From contig JANXWB010000076.1 in the NCBI GenBank assembly GCA_025351345.1, forward strand, positions 1-40,853: 40,853 bases of DNA. The letters are read 5' to 3'. A model generated the notes under the pieces. That model saw nothing but the letters and a program-made list of their open reading frames with translations, had not been told where the DNA came from and ran no database searches. The stretch's first letter is position 1. The number at the start of each line of letters is the position of its first letter. This DNA is from Synechococcales cyanobacterium GL140_1_metabat_312. GTDB taxonomy: Bacteria; Cyanobacteriota; Cyanobacteriia; Leptolyngbyales; Leptolyngbyaceae. The position numbers and the translations under genes are program-made. Shown piece by piece: positions 8,879 to 18,930 of the stretch.

Positions 8879-9556
8879 CTACTTCCATAAAGAAGCGGCA
8901 GGCGATCGCGCGAGCCAATCTAAAAATGCAGTGCGATCGACAGTGGAAAGATCTTGAAGTGCATCTAAAGCATTTCGGACAAACCCAGCATTACCGAAGT
9001 ACGCACGACCGAGGCGATGAATTTCTTGTAATAGATAAATGACCTGCGCCTCTCGCCAAGGAGGCAACTGTAAACTATTCAAGGGATCAGCCGTGAGAAC
9101 TTGCTGCACTTCATCTGGTGTCATCGCACCTTGAAACCGCCCTTTTTGGAATATCCCAGCAACATCCCTTTGAAATGCGGTCCCCTGCTTGGCACCCATC
9201 AAATCCTCAATATCTAAATAAGTTGTTTGAAGCATCAAGAGAGATGCCTGAATCAAAAGTGGCGAAACTCCTTCCTGAACAGGCATTCCCGATGGAGGAA
9301 TGTCAGAATTGAGTTGGTCTAGACGAATTTTCCCCCAGACACTATAGCGCTCCGGCTCTTCAAGCAAGACACAAGCCTTACCTTGATGGTCCGTTAAGTC
9401 TCTCCAAAGCGATCGGGCATCATCCTCTTGATGTGCTTGAAACACACTGAGTAGACGAAACGTCATGCTCTGATAGGTCAAGATTGGAATTTTCTGGTCT
9501 TTTCGAGGATGTTGAACACTGGAAATTTCAACATCTTGCCGCCGCAAAATAAACAT
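8879..9556 (-). CDS. Conserved cyanobacterial protein, function unknown
   Basis: A soluble 225-residue protein without signal peptide or membrane segment. It begins MFILRRQDVEISSVQHPRKD and contains CVLLEEPERYSVWGKIRLDQ. I recall close relatives in many cyanobacteria, catalogued I think as the Npun_F0813 family, with no experimental role known to me. The C-terminal half is helical (YLLQEIHRLGRAYFGNAGF). No catalytic motif is apparent. It is 95 bp upstream of the membrane protein on the same strand, so the two could be co-transcribed. Confidence 0.65.
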   Translation of the reverse strand: MFILRRQDVEISSVQHPRKDQKIPILTYQSMTFRLLSVFQAHQEDDARSLWRDLTDHQGKACVLLEEPERYSVWGKIRLDQLNSDIPPSGMPVQEGVSPLLIQASLLMLQTTYLDIEDLMGAKQGTAFQRDVAGIFQKGRFQGAMTPDEVQQVLTADPLNSLQLPPWREAQVIYLLQEIHRLGRAYFGNAGFVRNALDALQDLSTVDRTAFLDWLARSPAASLWK

Positions 9557-9789
9557 GACATTCTGTGAAACTGTGGGCTACTGGGATTAGCTCCCCCTTT
9601 ATATGTCAAAAGACTACGCTTGACACATTCCAGCTACAAGTTTTTGCATTTTTGGAGGAGATTAGAAAATCAGTCTTTACTCTGGCAAATTTGGATTAGT
9701 ATCTATAGTAGTTGGAAATTGAAACGTTCATCGGTCGTCAACCCTCCTACAGAGAAGTTGTTGTCGGGATCAAATCATCCATATTTTGG

Positions 9790-9862
<73 letters not shown>

Positions 9863-9926
9863 TTCTAATCCTAGGTTGCGCCTTGAGTTGCCCTTTGGTT
9901 CTTTACTCGAATTATTAATCTGAATC

Positions 9927-10550
9927 ATGACTGAACTGCTTAAAACCTGGATTGAGACCACGATGGCGAGTGCGGGGAATTTTGGTATTGCAATGCTGAT
10001 GTTTGCAGAGAATATTTTTCCACCGATCCCGTCGGAGCTAATCATGCCGTTGGCGGGGTTTACCGCCCACACTAAGCCAGAGTCAGGGTTGACAGTGACA
10101 TCGGTAATTATTGCGGGGGTCTTAGGCACGATGATGGGGACGATGCCCTGGTACTACTTAGGCGTTTGGTTGGGGGAAGAACGATTGCGGACTCTGGCCG
10201 ATCGCTATGGCAAGTGGGTGGCGATGACGGGAGAGGATCTCGATCGAGCTAATCGCTGGTTCTATCGCCATGGCGCAGTTGCGGTGTTTCTAGGACGGCT
10301 GGTTCCGGGACTGAGAACCGTTATTTCCTTGCCTGCCGGAATTGCTCGGATGCGTCTTGCTCCCTTTTTGGCTTATTCAACCTTAGGCAGTGGGATTTGG
10401 ATTGCGATTTTGACGGGCGCAGGCTACACCTTGGGTCAAAATTATGAACTGGTGGACCAATATCTAGCCCCCGTCTCAAAAATTGTGGTGGTGAGTTTGG
10501 GGGTGGCGTTGGGTGTATGGATCTGGAAAAAGAAGCATCCAAAGACTTAG
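9927..10550 (+). CDS. DedA family membrane protein (first of two)
   Basis: DedA/VTT-domain integral membrane protein of 207 residues. Signature parts are FAENIFPPIPSELIMPLAG (26-44) and FLGRLVPGLRTVISLPAG (121-138), the reentrant-helix segment with the conserved Gly-x-x-x-Pro-Gly-x-Arg pattern. Hydrophobic helices span about 55-82, 140-160 and 180-200. Work on DedA proteins links several to undecaprenyl phosphate or other lipid translocation and to proton-dependent membrane homeostasis; the substrate here is unknown. It starts 64 bp after the tRNA and precedes a second, only distantly similar DedA gene by 113 bp. Confidence 0.88.
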   Translation: MTELLKTWIETTMASAGNFGIAMLMFAENIFPPIPSELIMPLAGFTAHTKPESGLTVTSVIIAGVLGTMMGTMPWYYLGVWLGEERLRTLADRYGKWVAMTGEDLDRANRWFYRHGAVAVFLGRLVPGLRTVISLPAGIARMRLAPFLAYSTLGSGIWIAILTGAGYTLGQNYELVDQYLAPVSKIVVVSLGVALGVWIWKKKHPKT

Positions 10551-10663
10551 CTTTTATGAACTTGCAGATAAACTCGGGAAGAAATTGAGATCGAGTATCC
10601 GGATTTCTTTAAAATGAGAGCGCAAATTGACCTAGCTATACCTCCCAGTCATTAGAGAATTTC

Positions 10664-11377
10664 ATGCATTCCATCCTTGTTGACTCGATCGCCTTCCATC
10701 TCCCTTCCATGTCTCTGATTGCCAATGGCTTTTTTGATACTGCTAATTTAAAAAATCTGTTGATAAATCTGAATCAAACCAGCCCACTTCTCGGGCATTT
10801 ATTGATTTGGGGTATCATTTTTGCAGAATCAGGCTTATTAATTGGCTTTTTTCTTCCGGGAGATAGCTTACTGTTTACCGCTGGTTTTTTGTCGGGCCTT
10901 AGTCTGGCGCCGGGAGGGTCGACACTGTTGAATTTGGGTTGGTTATTGATGGGGTGCTTTGCCTGTGCCGTAATCGGAGATAATGTAGGCTATGCAACGG
11001 GATCGCGCTATGGGCGAAAACTATTCCAGCGAGAAAATTCTCGATTTTTCAAGAAAGAGTACCTAACTATGGCCCAGTCTTTTTATGAAAAACATGGAAA
11101 AATGGCCATTGTTTTGGCTCGGTTTACCCCAATTGTGCGGACCTTTGCCCCGATCGTAGCGGGCATTGGGGCGATGAATTATCGAACATTTTTGTTTTTT
11201 AACGTCATCGGCGGCTTTGTTTGGACCTTTGGGTTGTTGATTGGTGGGCATTACCTTGGAAAGTTGATTCCCGATGTAGATAAATATTTACTACCGATTA
11301 CTGTTGGGGTCATTTTGTTATCATTTCTGCCATCTGTTATTCACATTTATCAAGAGCGCAAGGCAAACCGCCATTGA
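10664..11377 (+). CDS. DedA family membrane protein (second of two)
   Basis: A 237-residue DedA/VTT protein of a different subgroup from its upstream neighbour. It has FAESGLLIGFFLPGDSLLF (53-71) with the acidic residue and the PGD turn typical of this subgroup, and ARFTPIVRTFAPIVAG (152-167), where Arg and Pro of the second reentrant hairpin are conserved. The N-terminus is uncertain: ATG at 10664 adds about fifteen residues over an internal ATG at 10709. The stop overlaps a possible TTG start of the ABC transporter, so translation of the two may be coupled. Confidence 0.88.
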   Translation: MHSILVDSIAFHLPSMSLIANGFFDTANLKNLLINLNQTSPLLGHLLIWGIIFAESGLLIGFFLPGDSLLFTAGFLSGLSLAPGGSTLLNLGWLLMGCFACAVIGDNVGYATGSRYGRKLFQRENSRFFKKEYLTMAQSFYEKHGKMAIVLARFTPIVRTFAPIVAGIGAMNYRTFLFFNVIGGFVWTFGLLIGGHYLGKLIPDVDKYLLPITVGVILLSFLPSVIHIYQERKANRH

Positions 11378-11379
11378 GT

Positions 11380-13182
11380 ATGCCATTGAATTCCTCTCCC
11401 CCCATCTCGACCGCTCTCTCGGCCAGCGCCCCACGCAAACCGGGACGATCGCACTATTGGCGATTGATGCCCTTGGTCCGTCGTCAGAAAAAGACCCTAT
11501 TTCGGGCTGTACTGTGTACTGTTTTATACAGTGCTATTTGGCCTGTCTTAGCGTATAAGTCTCAGATCTTATTTAAAGTAATCGGCCAAGGCAGCAAACC
11601 GGGTGATATTGATCCCATTCTTGGAATTATTGATCTAATTATTTTTGCAGTAAGTATTTTTGCCTTGCAGAAAGTGGCTCAGTTTGGTATGGATTCGTTG
11701 ATGGCCAGAGCCTCCCTTGCCATTGCCTTCGATTTGCGTAAAGAAACCTTTTCTAAATTACAATCTCAAAGTTTGAATTACTTTGAGACCTCGCAGACAG
11801 GGGACTTGAGCTACCGAATGACGGAGGACATCGATCGGATTGGCGAGGTGGTGTATAAGATTGCCCATCAGTTCTTACCCTGTGTGTTGCAGTTAATTGG
11901 GGTGTTGGGGTACATGATTTATCAGAGCTGGCAAATGACGCTGGCGACGTTGATCGTGGCTCCGATTATGGCCGTCTTGATTGGCTGGTTTGGTGAACGG
12001 ATGCGATCGTTTTCCAGGAGTAGTCAACAGCGTGTTTCAGATTTATCATCGTTGCTGGTCGAGACCTTTAGTGGGATTCGATTAATTAAAGCCTTTGCAG
12101 CCGAAGATTATTCTACGAAAAGATTTGCCGCTGAAGCAGAGCGCAACCGAGAGGCAAAATTTAGCACTGAACGACTACGAGCCATCGAATATCCGGTGGT
12201 TGGATTTCTTCAAGTTTTAGCCTTTTGTGTATTATTTTTTCTAGGCGTTTGGTTGATTGCGGGCGGTAAATTAAAGCCGGAAGAATTTGGCAGCTATTGT
12301 ATTGCCGTGACGATGTTGATTGACCCGATTAATTTGTTGGCTAGTAACTACAATGAATTTAAACAGGGCGAAGCGTCGGTCGATCGGATTTATGAATTAG
12401 TTGACTTAAAACCCACCATTACCGAACTCCCGACGGCAACAGACCTCCCCGCAATTAAAGGAAAAGTCGAGTTGCGTCAAGTCAGTTTCTTCTATCAAGC
12501 CGATCGGCCTGTATTAGAAAATCTAAGTTTAACGGCACAACCCGGAGAAGTGATTGCACTGGTGGGCGCGTCTGGAGCGGGAAAATCGACTTTGGTGAAT
12601 TTGATTCCCCGCTTTTATGATCCTCAAAATGGAATGTTGCTAATTGACGATTGTGATATTCGTAGTGTGACCTTGAAGAGTTTGCGTCGTCAGATTGGAA
12701 TTGTGCCCCAAGAAACCACCTTATTTTCTGGAACGATCGCCGAGAACATTGCGTTTGGTCAAACTAATATTGACTTTGCCGCAGTTGAAGAAGCTGCAAA
12801 AGTCGCTAATGCCCATCAATTTATTAGTCAATTTACTCAGGGTTATCACACTTGGGTGGGTGAACGGGGGGTGAATTTGTCCGGGGGACAACGACAACGT
12901 CTCGCGATCGCCCGCGCTGTACTTTTGAATCCCCGAATTTTGATTCTTGATGAAGCAACTAGTGCCTTAGATTCTGAATCTGAAGCATTAGTTCAAGAGG
13001 CGTTAGAACGAATTATGAAAGGTCGAACTGTATTCGTTATTGCCCATCGATTAGCGACCGTACGCAAGAGCGATCGGATTTTGGTGATGGAAAAGGGGAT
13101 GATTGTAGAGTCAGGACGACATGAGGAATTGTTGTCGAAGAATGGCCGATATGCTGGGTTTTACGCTCAGCAGTTTTCATAA
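11380..13182 (+). CDS. ABC exporter, permease-ATPase fusion
   Basis: Type IV (MsbA-like) half-transporter that should work as a dimer and export a lipid, drug or peptide. Six membrane helices occupy about residues 38-320, with the coupling sequences of the ABC_membrane fold (YFETSQTGDLSYRMTEDIDR). The nucleotide-binding domain from about 355 has Walker A GASGAGKST (near 397), Q-loop VPQETTLFSG, signature LSGGQRQRLAIARA (near 498), Walker B ILILDEATSALD (near 520) and the H-loop VIAHRLATV. I place the start at ATG 11380; TTG 11374, overlapping the stop of the DedA gene, is an alternative with AAGG about ten bases upstream. The substrate cannot be deduced. Confidence 0.9.
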   Translation: MPLNSSPPISTALSASAPRKPGRSHYWRLMPLVRRQKKTLFRAVLCTVLYSAIWPVLAYKSQILFKVIGQGSKPGDIDPILGIIDLIIFAVSIFALQKVAQFGMDSLMARASLAIAFDLRKETFSKLQSQSLNYFETSQTGDLSYRMTEDIDRIGEVVYKIAHQFLPCVLQLIGVLGYMIYQSWQMTLATLIVAPIMAVLIGWFGERMRSFSRSSQQRVSDLSSLLVETFSGIRLIKAFAAEDYSTKRFAAEAERNREAKFSTERLRAIEYPVVGFLQVLAFCVLFFLGVWLIAGGKLKPEEFGSYCIAVTMLIDPINLLASNYNEFKQGEASVDRIYELVDLKPTITELPTATDLPAIKGKVELRQVSFFYQADRPVLENLSLTAQPGEVIALVGASGAGKSTLVNLIPRFYDPQNGMLLIDDCDIRSVTLKSLRRQIGIVPQETTLFSGTIAENIAFGQTNIDFAAVEEAAKVANAHQFISQFTQGYHTWVGERGVNLSGGQRQRLAIARAVLLNPRILILDEATSALDSESEALVQEALERIMKGRTVFVIAHRLATVRKSDRILVMEKGMIVESGRHEELLSKNGRYAGFYAQQFS

Positions 13183-13250
13183 TTTATTGACGAGATGTAA
13201 CTGGAGATAATCAGATCACGTCAATGAATCAAATCTTCAAAAGGCCCGAC

Positions 13251-14174
13251 TCAGATCTCACCATCCACTCGTTCTAATTGCCATAAGATTTGATTTCGTT
13301 CTTCCCGAACTCGCGAAATCAACCAACTTCGCCAGATCCAATCCTCTTTTTTGGCACCGATCGTCTTTGCCGTCAATTGTACGATCGTCGCCAATTCCTG
13401 TGTAGTGAGTAAATAATTGCCCTTCGCGACTTCATCCGCAATTCTGAGCCGTTCAATCGTCTCGCGTAAATCTTTCATTTCACAATCCTCTTCAATTACT
13501 ACTTTTTCAATTACTTCAGATAGTACGGACGTGCGTAAATCTTTAGATGAATCAAGTTCATCCAGTGCAAAAAGCGGAAGTCCAACCCCATTGATCGGTT
13601 TAGCCTCTGATTTAATTTCGGGCTTAATTTCAGATTCAATCTCAAATTTAATTTCAGCCTTAATCTCAGGTTTTGCCGTTATTTTCACATCATCAGCCGA
13701 AAATTGTCGCAGCGGAATCGCGGAATTGTGGGAGAACGATCGGGCAATTACATCACAGCGCTCATTCCCTTCATCGCCCGAATGTCCTTTCACATAGCGC
13801 CATTCGACCTTACTAGAATGTAATTCATCGAGTTTTTCCCAAAGATCTTTATTCAGAACATCTTTTCCCGCCGACGTTTTCCAACCCTTTTTCTTCCAAC
13901 CGGAAATCCATTTAGTAATACCATTTTTTACATATTCACTATCGGTATACAGAAGAATGCCTTCCTTCTGACCCGATGCAATGTAATACTCCAATCCACC
14001 GATCGCCGCCTGCATTTCCATTCGATTATTTGTCGTAGCAGGAAATCGACCGCCCAACTCCTGAATACCGCCGCCTTCAAAATAGACAACCGTCCCCCAA
14101 CCTCCAGGTCCGGGATTTCCAGAACAAGCACCGTCAGTATAGATACGATCGATTTTGGCAATTGGCTGATTCAT
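13251..14174 (-). CDS. rnhA: Ribonuclease HI with C-terminal extension
   Basis: Cleaves the RNA strand of RNA-DNA hybrids, as in R-loops and Okazaki primers. Residues 8-145 are a complete RNase HI with the catalytic acids D14 ([11 protein letters not shown]), E53 (NNRMEM), D78 (LLYTDSEYV) and the last Asp in [10 protein letters not shown]. Typical RNase HI is about 155 residues; this protein has 307. The extra part holds an EIK/EIE repeat (about 166-190) and a C-terminal region (about 228-304) with a predicted small HTH-like segment, [18 protein letters not shown], then [21 protein letters not shown] recall related tails in other cyanobacterial proteins. The ATG at 14174 fits the family; an upstream GTG at 14186 would add four residues. 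Confidence 0.9.
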   Translation of the reverse strand: MNQPIAKIDRIYTDGACSGNPGPGGWGTVVYFEGGGIQELGGRFPATTNNRMEMQAAIGGLEYYIASGQKEGILLYTDSEYVKNGITKWISGWKKKGWKTSAGKDVLNKDLWEKLDELHSSKVEWRYVKGHSGDEGNERCDVIARSFSHNSAIPLRQFSADDVKITAKPEIKAEIKFEIESEIKPEIKSEAKPINGVGLPLFALDELDSSKDLRTSVLSEVIEKVVIEEDCEMKDLRETIERLRIADEVAKGNYLLTTQELATIVQLTAKTIGAKKEDWIWRSWLISRVREERNQILWQLERVDGEI

Positions 14175-14186
14175 GATCAAAAACAC

Positions 14187-14571
14187 TAGACACTGAGCAG
14201 AACATCTGAACCATTATCTATCAAAAGATGTCTAATACAATCCGGCGTTAACTATGCATTCGTCAATTTTGAAATGCAAGTGCTAAACTTGAATCCAATT
14301 TACTCGTTTGCTGGATGAGATGAACAACCGGACGATCGCATGAACCACTAAATCGCATAGATTACTAGACTGTCGGTTGAAGAGGTACGATGTTTGAGAT
14401 AAGCCCGATGAATCGACCTAATAAATCGACAACCTCTGGTCAAAGACTCTGGTCAAAAAAGTGTCACTTTCAGTTGGCAAGATACAATTAGGATACGATC
14501 GCCTTAGATCAAAAATCGCCTTAGACCAAAATTAAGTCGCGATCGTTCACAGTTCTGGAGTACCGCACACA
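14187..14571 (+). promoter_or_regulatory. Upstream region of dnaK3 with short duplications
   Basis: This 385-bp spacer separates divergent rnhA and dnaK3 and contains no gene I can support. It carries three near-tandem duplications: AATCGAC at 14411 and 14424 (period 13), CTCTGGTCAAA at 14434 and 14447 (period 13), and TCGCCTTAGAYCAAAA at 14499 and 14516 (16 bases, one mismatch). TACAAT (14483-14488) is a possible -10 element. I found no convincing CIRCE element (TTAGCACTC-N9-GAGTGCTAA). Confidence 0.45.
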
Positions 14572-17013
14572 ATGGGAAGAGTCGTAGGGATCGACCTGGG
14601 CACCACAAATTCGGTTGTCGCCGTCATGGAAGGGGGTAGACCTGTTGTCATTGCCAATGCGGAAGGAATGCGCACAACGCCTTCAGTGGTGGGCATGAGC
14701 AAGGACGGCGATCGTCTGGTGGGTCAACTTGCCCGTCGTCAGTCAGTCCTGGATCCTCAGAACACGTTTTACAATGTCAAGCGCTTCATTGGTCGCAAAC
14801 ACACCGAACTAACTCCCGAAGATAAGCAGGTTCCCTACACGGTACGGCGGGACGAAAATAGCAATATTAAAATTAAGTGTCCGCGCTTAGATCGTGACTT
14901 TGCCCCGGAAGAAATCTCAGCTATGGTGCTGCGGAAACTGGCAGAAGAAGCATCGCGCTATCTGGGCGAACCTGTGACGGGCGCGGTAATCACCGTTCCC
15001 GCTTATTTCAATGACTCCCAACGGCAAGCCACTCGCGATGCTGGAAGGATTGCAGGCTTAGATGTCAAACGGATTCTAAATGAACCCACAGCCGCGTCTT
15101 TGGCTTATGGTCTCGATCGTCGCCAAAGTGAATTGGTTCTAGTTTTCGACTTGGGCGGCGGGACGTTTGATGTGTCAATCCTAGAAGTTGGGGATGGCGT
15201 TTTTGAAGTGCGATCGACCAGCGGCGATACTCAGCTTGGCGGCGGCGACTTCGACATGGCGATTGTCAACTGGCTAGCCGCACAATTTTTAGAAAAAGAA
15301 GGCATCGACCTGCGACGCGATCGGCAGTCTCTTCAACGTCTGACGGAAGCTGCTGAAAAAGCTAAAATTGAACTCTCTGGTGTCAATGTTACGGACATTA
15401 ATTTGCCTTTCATTACGGCCACAGAGGATGGACCGAAGCATATTGAAATGCGTTTAACCCGATCGCAGTTTGAAGCCTTGTGCAGTGAGCTGGTGAGTCG
15501 ATTACGGTTCCCCGTTAAGCAAGCGCTGCGCGATGCTGGATTTACACCCCGCGATATTGACGAAATTGTCTTAGTCGGCGGCGGCACTCGGATGCCCATG
15601 GTGCAGGAATTAGTCCGCTCGATTCTGGGTCGTGAACCCAATCAAAACGTAAATCCTGATGAAGTAGTGGCGATCGGTGCGGCAGTTCAGGCGGGTGTTT
15701 TGGCGGGCGAACTGAAGGATATTCTGCTGTTAGATGTGACTCCAGTCTCGATCGGCCTTGAAACAGTTGGCGGCTTGATGAAAAAGCTAATTCCACGCAA
15801 CACCACCATTCCAGTGCGGCGATCGGATGTCTTTTCCACCTCCGAAGATAATCAAACTTCTGTTGAAGTCAACGTCGTCCAAGGCGAACGGGAAATGGCA
15901 AGCGGGAATAAAACCCTGGGCAAATTCAAGCTCATGGGCATTCCGCCTGCACCGCGTGGGATTCCTCAAGTTCAAGTTTCCCTCGATATTGACGCAAACG
16001 GTATTCTGCAAGTCACGGCTATGGATCGCACCACGGGCCGCGAACAAAGCATCACTATTCAGGGCGCATCAACCCTGAGTCCTGATGAAGTGCAAATGAT
16101 GATTCGAGATGCCGAAGTCTATGCCGACAGCGATCGTTTGCGCCGAGAAAAAGTCGAAAAACGCAACCGAGCCGAAGCTATGGTGGTCCAAGCCGAACGC
16201 CAAATGCGAGAAGCAACCCTCGACTTCGGCATGAATTTTGTCGCCCCTTACCGATCGCGGATTGAACCTCTGAATCAACGGCTTCGCCAAGCACTCGGCG
16301 ACAATGATGAGCGACTGATTGACATTACAGAAGCGGATCTTAAAGATGCGTTATCTGACTTACAGCGCGAAGTTTATGAACGCAATCAAGAGTACGAAAA
16401 AGAAGGCGGATTCTTCGAGGCCGTGAAAGACTTCTTCTTGGATGACGACGACGATTATTATAACGATTACAACTCTCGACGAGATGGCGGCGGTGGAAGT
16501 TACGACTACAATTCCGGTTCTTACAACTATGGGAACCAATATGGCACGGGACGTTATGGGAATTCGGGCGCATTGCCACCTAGCCGTAATCCATCCTTTG
16601 ATGATTGGTCTGCGGGAAATCGTGGCACAAATAGCGGAGACTATAAGTCAGCGACCGATCGTTCTGGCAACTATGACGATTATCCTGACAATCGTAATGT
16701 CAACCGTGATTCTAATCGCTACGACGATCGATCCGGCTATGGTAATCAGAATCGTGGCGATGATCGCTATGACGATCGAAACTCTAATCGCGATGGTAGT
16801 CGCTATGATGATCGTCCTCCCAATCGTGAACCCGATCGTCCTTACAATCGTGAACCGGATGGCTATGACGATCGTAGCCGCCCCCGTCAGGACAGCACCA
16901 ATGAGGCTCGGAATGTTCGGGATTCAGGACGACGGGATGATGCTCGTGATCAGAAGAAAAAAACGGATAAACCAAACTATGACTACGACAACTGGGACGG
17001 CGATGAGTGGTAG
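14572..17013 (+). CDS. dnaK3: Hsp70 chaperone DnaK3 with long disordered tail
   Basis: ATP-dependent Hsp70. It opens [18 protein letters not shown], with the usual phosphate loops ([28 protein letters not shown]) and linker [16 protein letters not shown] before the substrate-binding domain. Bacterial DnaK is about 635 residues; this one has 813. From about residue 624 there is an Asp run, then about 190 residues of Tyr, Asp, Arg, Asn and Gly with repeated YDDR and DNR units, ending YDNWDGDEW. That tail and the dnaJ gene 50 bp downstream match the cyanobacterial DnaK3 type, which has been reported at thylakoid membranes. The usual EEVD-like end is absent. Confidence 0.95.
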   Translation: MGRVVGIDLGTTNSVVAVMEGGRPVVIANAEGMRTTPSVVGMSKDGDRLVGQLARRQSVLDPQNTFYNVKRFIGRKHTELTPEDKQVPYTVRRDENSNIKIKCPRLDRDFAPEEISAMVLRKLAEEASRYLGEPVTGAVITVPAYFNDSQRQATRDAGRIAGLDVKRILNEPTAASLAYGLDRRQSELVLVFDLGGGTFDVSILEVGDGVFEVRSTSGDTQLGGGDFDMAIVNWLAAQFLEKEGIDLRRDRQSLQRLTEAAEKAKIELSGVNVTDINLPFITATEDGPKHIEMRLTRSQFEALCSELVSRLRFPVKQALRDAGFTPRDIDEIVLVGGGTRMPMVQELVRSILGREPNQNVNPDEVVAIGAAVQAGVLAGELKDILLLDVTPVSIGLETVGGLMKKLIPRNTTIPVRRSDVFSTSEDNQTSVEVNVVQGEREMASGNKTLGKFKLMGIPPAPRGIPQVQVSLDIDANGILQVTAMDRTTGREQSITIQGASTLSPDEVQMMIRDAEVYADSDRLRREKVEKRNRAEAMVVQAERQMREATLDFGMNFVAPYRSRIEPLNQRLRQALGDNDERLIDITEADLKDALSDLQREVYERNQEYEKEGGFFEAVKDFFLDDDDDYYNDYNSRRDGGGGSYDYNSGSYNYGNQYGTGRYGNSGALPPSRNPSFDDWSAGNRGTNSGDYKSATDRSGNYDDYPDNRNVNRDSNRYDDRSGYGNQNRGDDRYDDRNSNRDGSRYDDRPPNREPDRPYNREPDGYDDRSRPRQDSTNEARNVRDSGRRDDARDQKKKTDKPNYDYDNWDGDEW

Positions 17014-17063
17014 CCATTTCCGTTGCTCCATTATCTGTTGCTAAATAGCCCGATTCATTTCCT

Positions 17064-18314
17064 ATGCAAAACTTCCGCAACTACTACGAAATTCTAGGTG
17101 TCGATCGTGACATTGAAAACGATGAAATTAAACGTGCTTATCGTCGCCTAGCTCGGACTTATCACCCGGATATGAATCCAGGAAATAAAGAAGCGGAAGA
17201 ACGCTTTAAGGATATTAATGAAGCCTACGAAGTGCTTTCAGATCCCGATCGGCGCGCTCGATACGACAAATTTGGGAACTTCTGGAAACAGAAAGGATTT
17301 TCAGGGGTCAACAAAGCCTGGGACTTTTTCAAGACTAAATCGGGCGATCAAAGCGAGGACCAATCTGAAGAAGACTTCAGCAAAATTCGGGACTTCAATG
17401 AGTTTTTCGACACCGTACTGAACAACCAAGAAAGTTCTCGCAAAGGGGGTCGCCCAAACCGAACCGATCGGCCTAGCCCTGGGGGCACTGACTACTCGGG
17501 CAATGCCGTCCGACCCAATAATCTAGGAAAAAATAGCCGCGATACCTACTTCAATGAGCCAGCTACTCGTCCAAACGCCTTCAATGAAGCTCGTAATTCT
17601 GAACCTCGCCGAGCCACTGAAAGCCCTCGTAATGACGGGGGACCCTCTCGAAATGACTCCCGTAATGACGATTGGGGCACTTCTAGTAAATCCCGAGATG
17701 ACAACTGGGGACCACCGTCGCAATCACCTAATAGCGGATATGATCAGACTAATGATCGACGGAACACCGATCGCCCCCAAGACCCCACACCCCGTAAATC
17801 CCAGCCTCGTGATGCCGAAGCCCAACTGACTGTGCCTTTAGAAAAAGCTTACAACGGTGGAAAAGAACGAATCCGACTCGAAGATGGCCGCTTACTAGAA
17901 GTGACGATGCCCGGTGGATTGGTATCAGGGCAGCGGATTCGGCTTGAAGGTCAAGGAATTAGTGGCGGTGATTTATATTTGACGATCGATCTAGTCGCCC
18001 ACCCCTTTTATCGGTTTGATGGCATAAACCTAGTCTGTCAAGTGCCATTGACGGTTCCAGAAGCCGTATTAGGGGGAGAAATTGAAGTCCCAACCCTCGA
18101 CGGTCTGGTGCGCATGAATATTCCCGCAGGGGTGAAATCTGGCCAACGCTACCGCCTTGCAAAAAAAGGCTATCCCGATGGCAATGGCAACAGAGGAGAC
18201 CAAATCGTTGAACTCCAATACGTGCTGCCCAAAACATTAAGTGATCGCGAAACCGAACTCTACGAAGAACTTCGACAAATCAATACAAGCAATCCGCGAT
18301 CGGGCATGTCTTGA
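17064..18314 (+). CDS. dnaJ: DnaJ (class B, no zinc finger)
   Basis: Hsp40 partner of the adjacent DnaK3. The J domain (about 5-70) has HPD at 34-36. Instead of a Gly/Phe stretch and cysteine-rich zinc finger, a low-complexity linker spans about residues 95-250, rich in Asn, Asp, Arg and Ser with repeats such as RNDDWG and RDDNWG. The C-terminal substrate-binding beta domains follow from about 253 ([20 protein letters not shown]; the [17 protein letters not shown] segment; [19 protein letters not shown]). The arrangement is closest to CbpA or DnaJ-B proteins with an expanded linker. It lies 50 bp after dnaK3 and is almost certainly co-transcribed; a terminator follows. Confidence 0.93.
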   Translation: MQNFRNYYEILGVDRDIENDEIKRAYRRLARTYHPDMNPGNKEAEERFKDINEAYEVLSDPDRRARYDKFGNFWKQKGFSGVNKAWDFFKTKSGDQSEDQSEEDFSKIRDFNEFFDTVLNNQESSRKGGRPNRTDRPSPGGTDYSGNAVRPNNLGKNSRDTYFNEPATRPNAFNEARNSEPRRATESPRNDGGPSRNDSRNDDWGTSSKSRDDNWGPPSQSPNSGYDQTNDRRNTDRPQDPTPRKSQPRDAEAQLTVPLEKAYNGGKERIRLEDGRLLEVTMPGGLVSGQRIRLEGQGISGGDLYLTIDLVAHPFYRFDGINLVCQVPLTVPEAVLGGEIEVPTLDGLVRMNIPAGVKSGQRYRLAKKGYPDGNGNRGDQIVELQYVLPKTLSDRETELYEELRQINTSNPRSGMS

Positions 18315-18330
18315 TCCGTTTTAGTCCAAT

Positions 18331-18370
18331 AAAAAAGCTTACCTAAGACAGTACTCAGGCAAGCTTTTTT
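18331..18370. terminator. Bidirectional terminator between dnaJ and petD
   Basis: Seventeen-base arms (18331-18347 and 18354-18370) around loop ACAGTA, with AAAAAAGCTT on the left and AAGCTTTTTT on the right. Two positions mismatch as A-C on the plus strand but form U-G pairs on the minus strand, so it should be stronger for petD transcripts while also serving dnaJ. Confidence 0.85.
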
Positions 18371-18387
18371 AAGTTAAAAATTTGGAT

Positions 18388-18870
18388 TTAGAACAGACCT
18401 AAAGTCAGTGCCTTATCAACTGGAAAGAGCGCACCTGCACCAAGGTACAAAGTAACGGCTGTCCCAAACAAAAACACAGCCATTGCCAAAGGACGACGGA
18501 ATGGATTTTGGAATTTGTTCACATTTTCTAAGAAAGGAATCGTGAACAGACCCAATGGCACAGACGCCATCAACACAACTCCAAGGAGCTTATTCGGCAC
18601 CAAACGGAGGATGTTGAACACAGGATACAAATACCACTCAGGAAGAATTTCCAAGGGGGTTGCAAACGGATCAGCAGGCTCGCCGACAAGTGCGGGGTCT
18701 AGTACTGCTAAACCAACGATCAATGCAAATGAACCCATGATCACAACAGGGAACATGTACAGCAAATCGTTAGGCCAAGCAGGCTCACCGTAGTAGTTGT
18801 GGCCCATGCCTTTCGCCAGCTTCTCGCGGACGATCGGATCGGTCATATCCGGCTTTTTCAAAGTAGTCAT
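18388..18870 (-). CDS. petD: Cytochrome b6f complex subunit IV
   Basis: Subunit IV of the cytochrome b6f complex in the thylakoid membrane, with PetB equivalent to cytochrome b of the bc1 complex. The 160-residue length and sequence are typical: [17 protein letters not shown], then [18 protein letters not shown], which carries the PEWY motif of the plastoquinol oxidation (Qo) site, and three membrane helices. The ATG at 18870 begins [21 protein letters not shown]. It lies 60 bp downstream of petB in the standard petBD order. Confidence 0.99.
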   Translation of the reverse strand: MTTLKKPDMTDPIVREKLAKGMGHNYYGEPAWPNDLLYMFPVVIMGSFALIVGLAVLDPALVGEPADPFATPLEILPEWYLYPVFNILRLVPNKLLGVVLMASVPLGLFTIPFLENVNKFQNPFRRPLAMAVFLFGTAVTLYLGAGALFPVDKALTLGLF

Positions 18871-18930
18871 GGAAAGGCTCCTATGGGTGAGAAATCTAGT
18901 AGTAAATTCTTAAACTAAGACGCTTAAAAT

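Noticed and set aside
14187-14571. CIRCE heat-shock element before dnaK3
   Set aside because: No TTAGCACTC / GAGTGCTAA inverted repeat is present; only short direct duplications are.
16442-17044. A 200-codon plus-strand frame in the dnaK3 tail
   Set aside because: It is a shadow of the repetitive dnaK3 coding sequence, dominated by Met, Ile and Thr from the shifted repeats, with no family resemblance.
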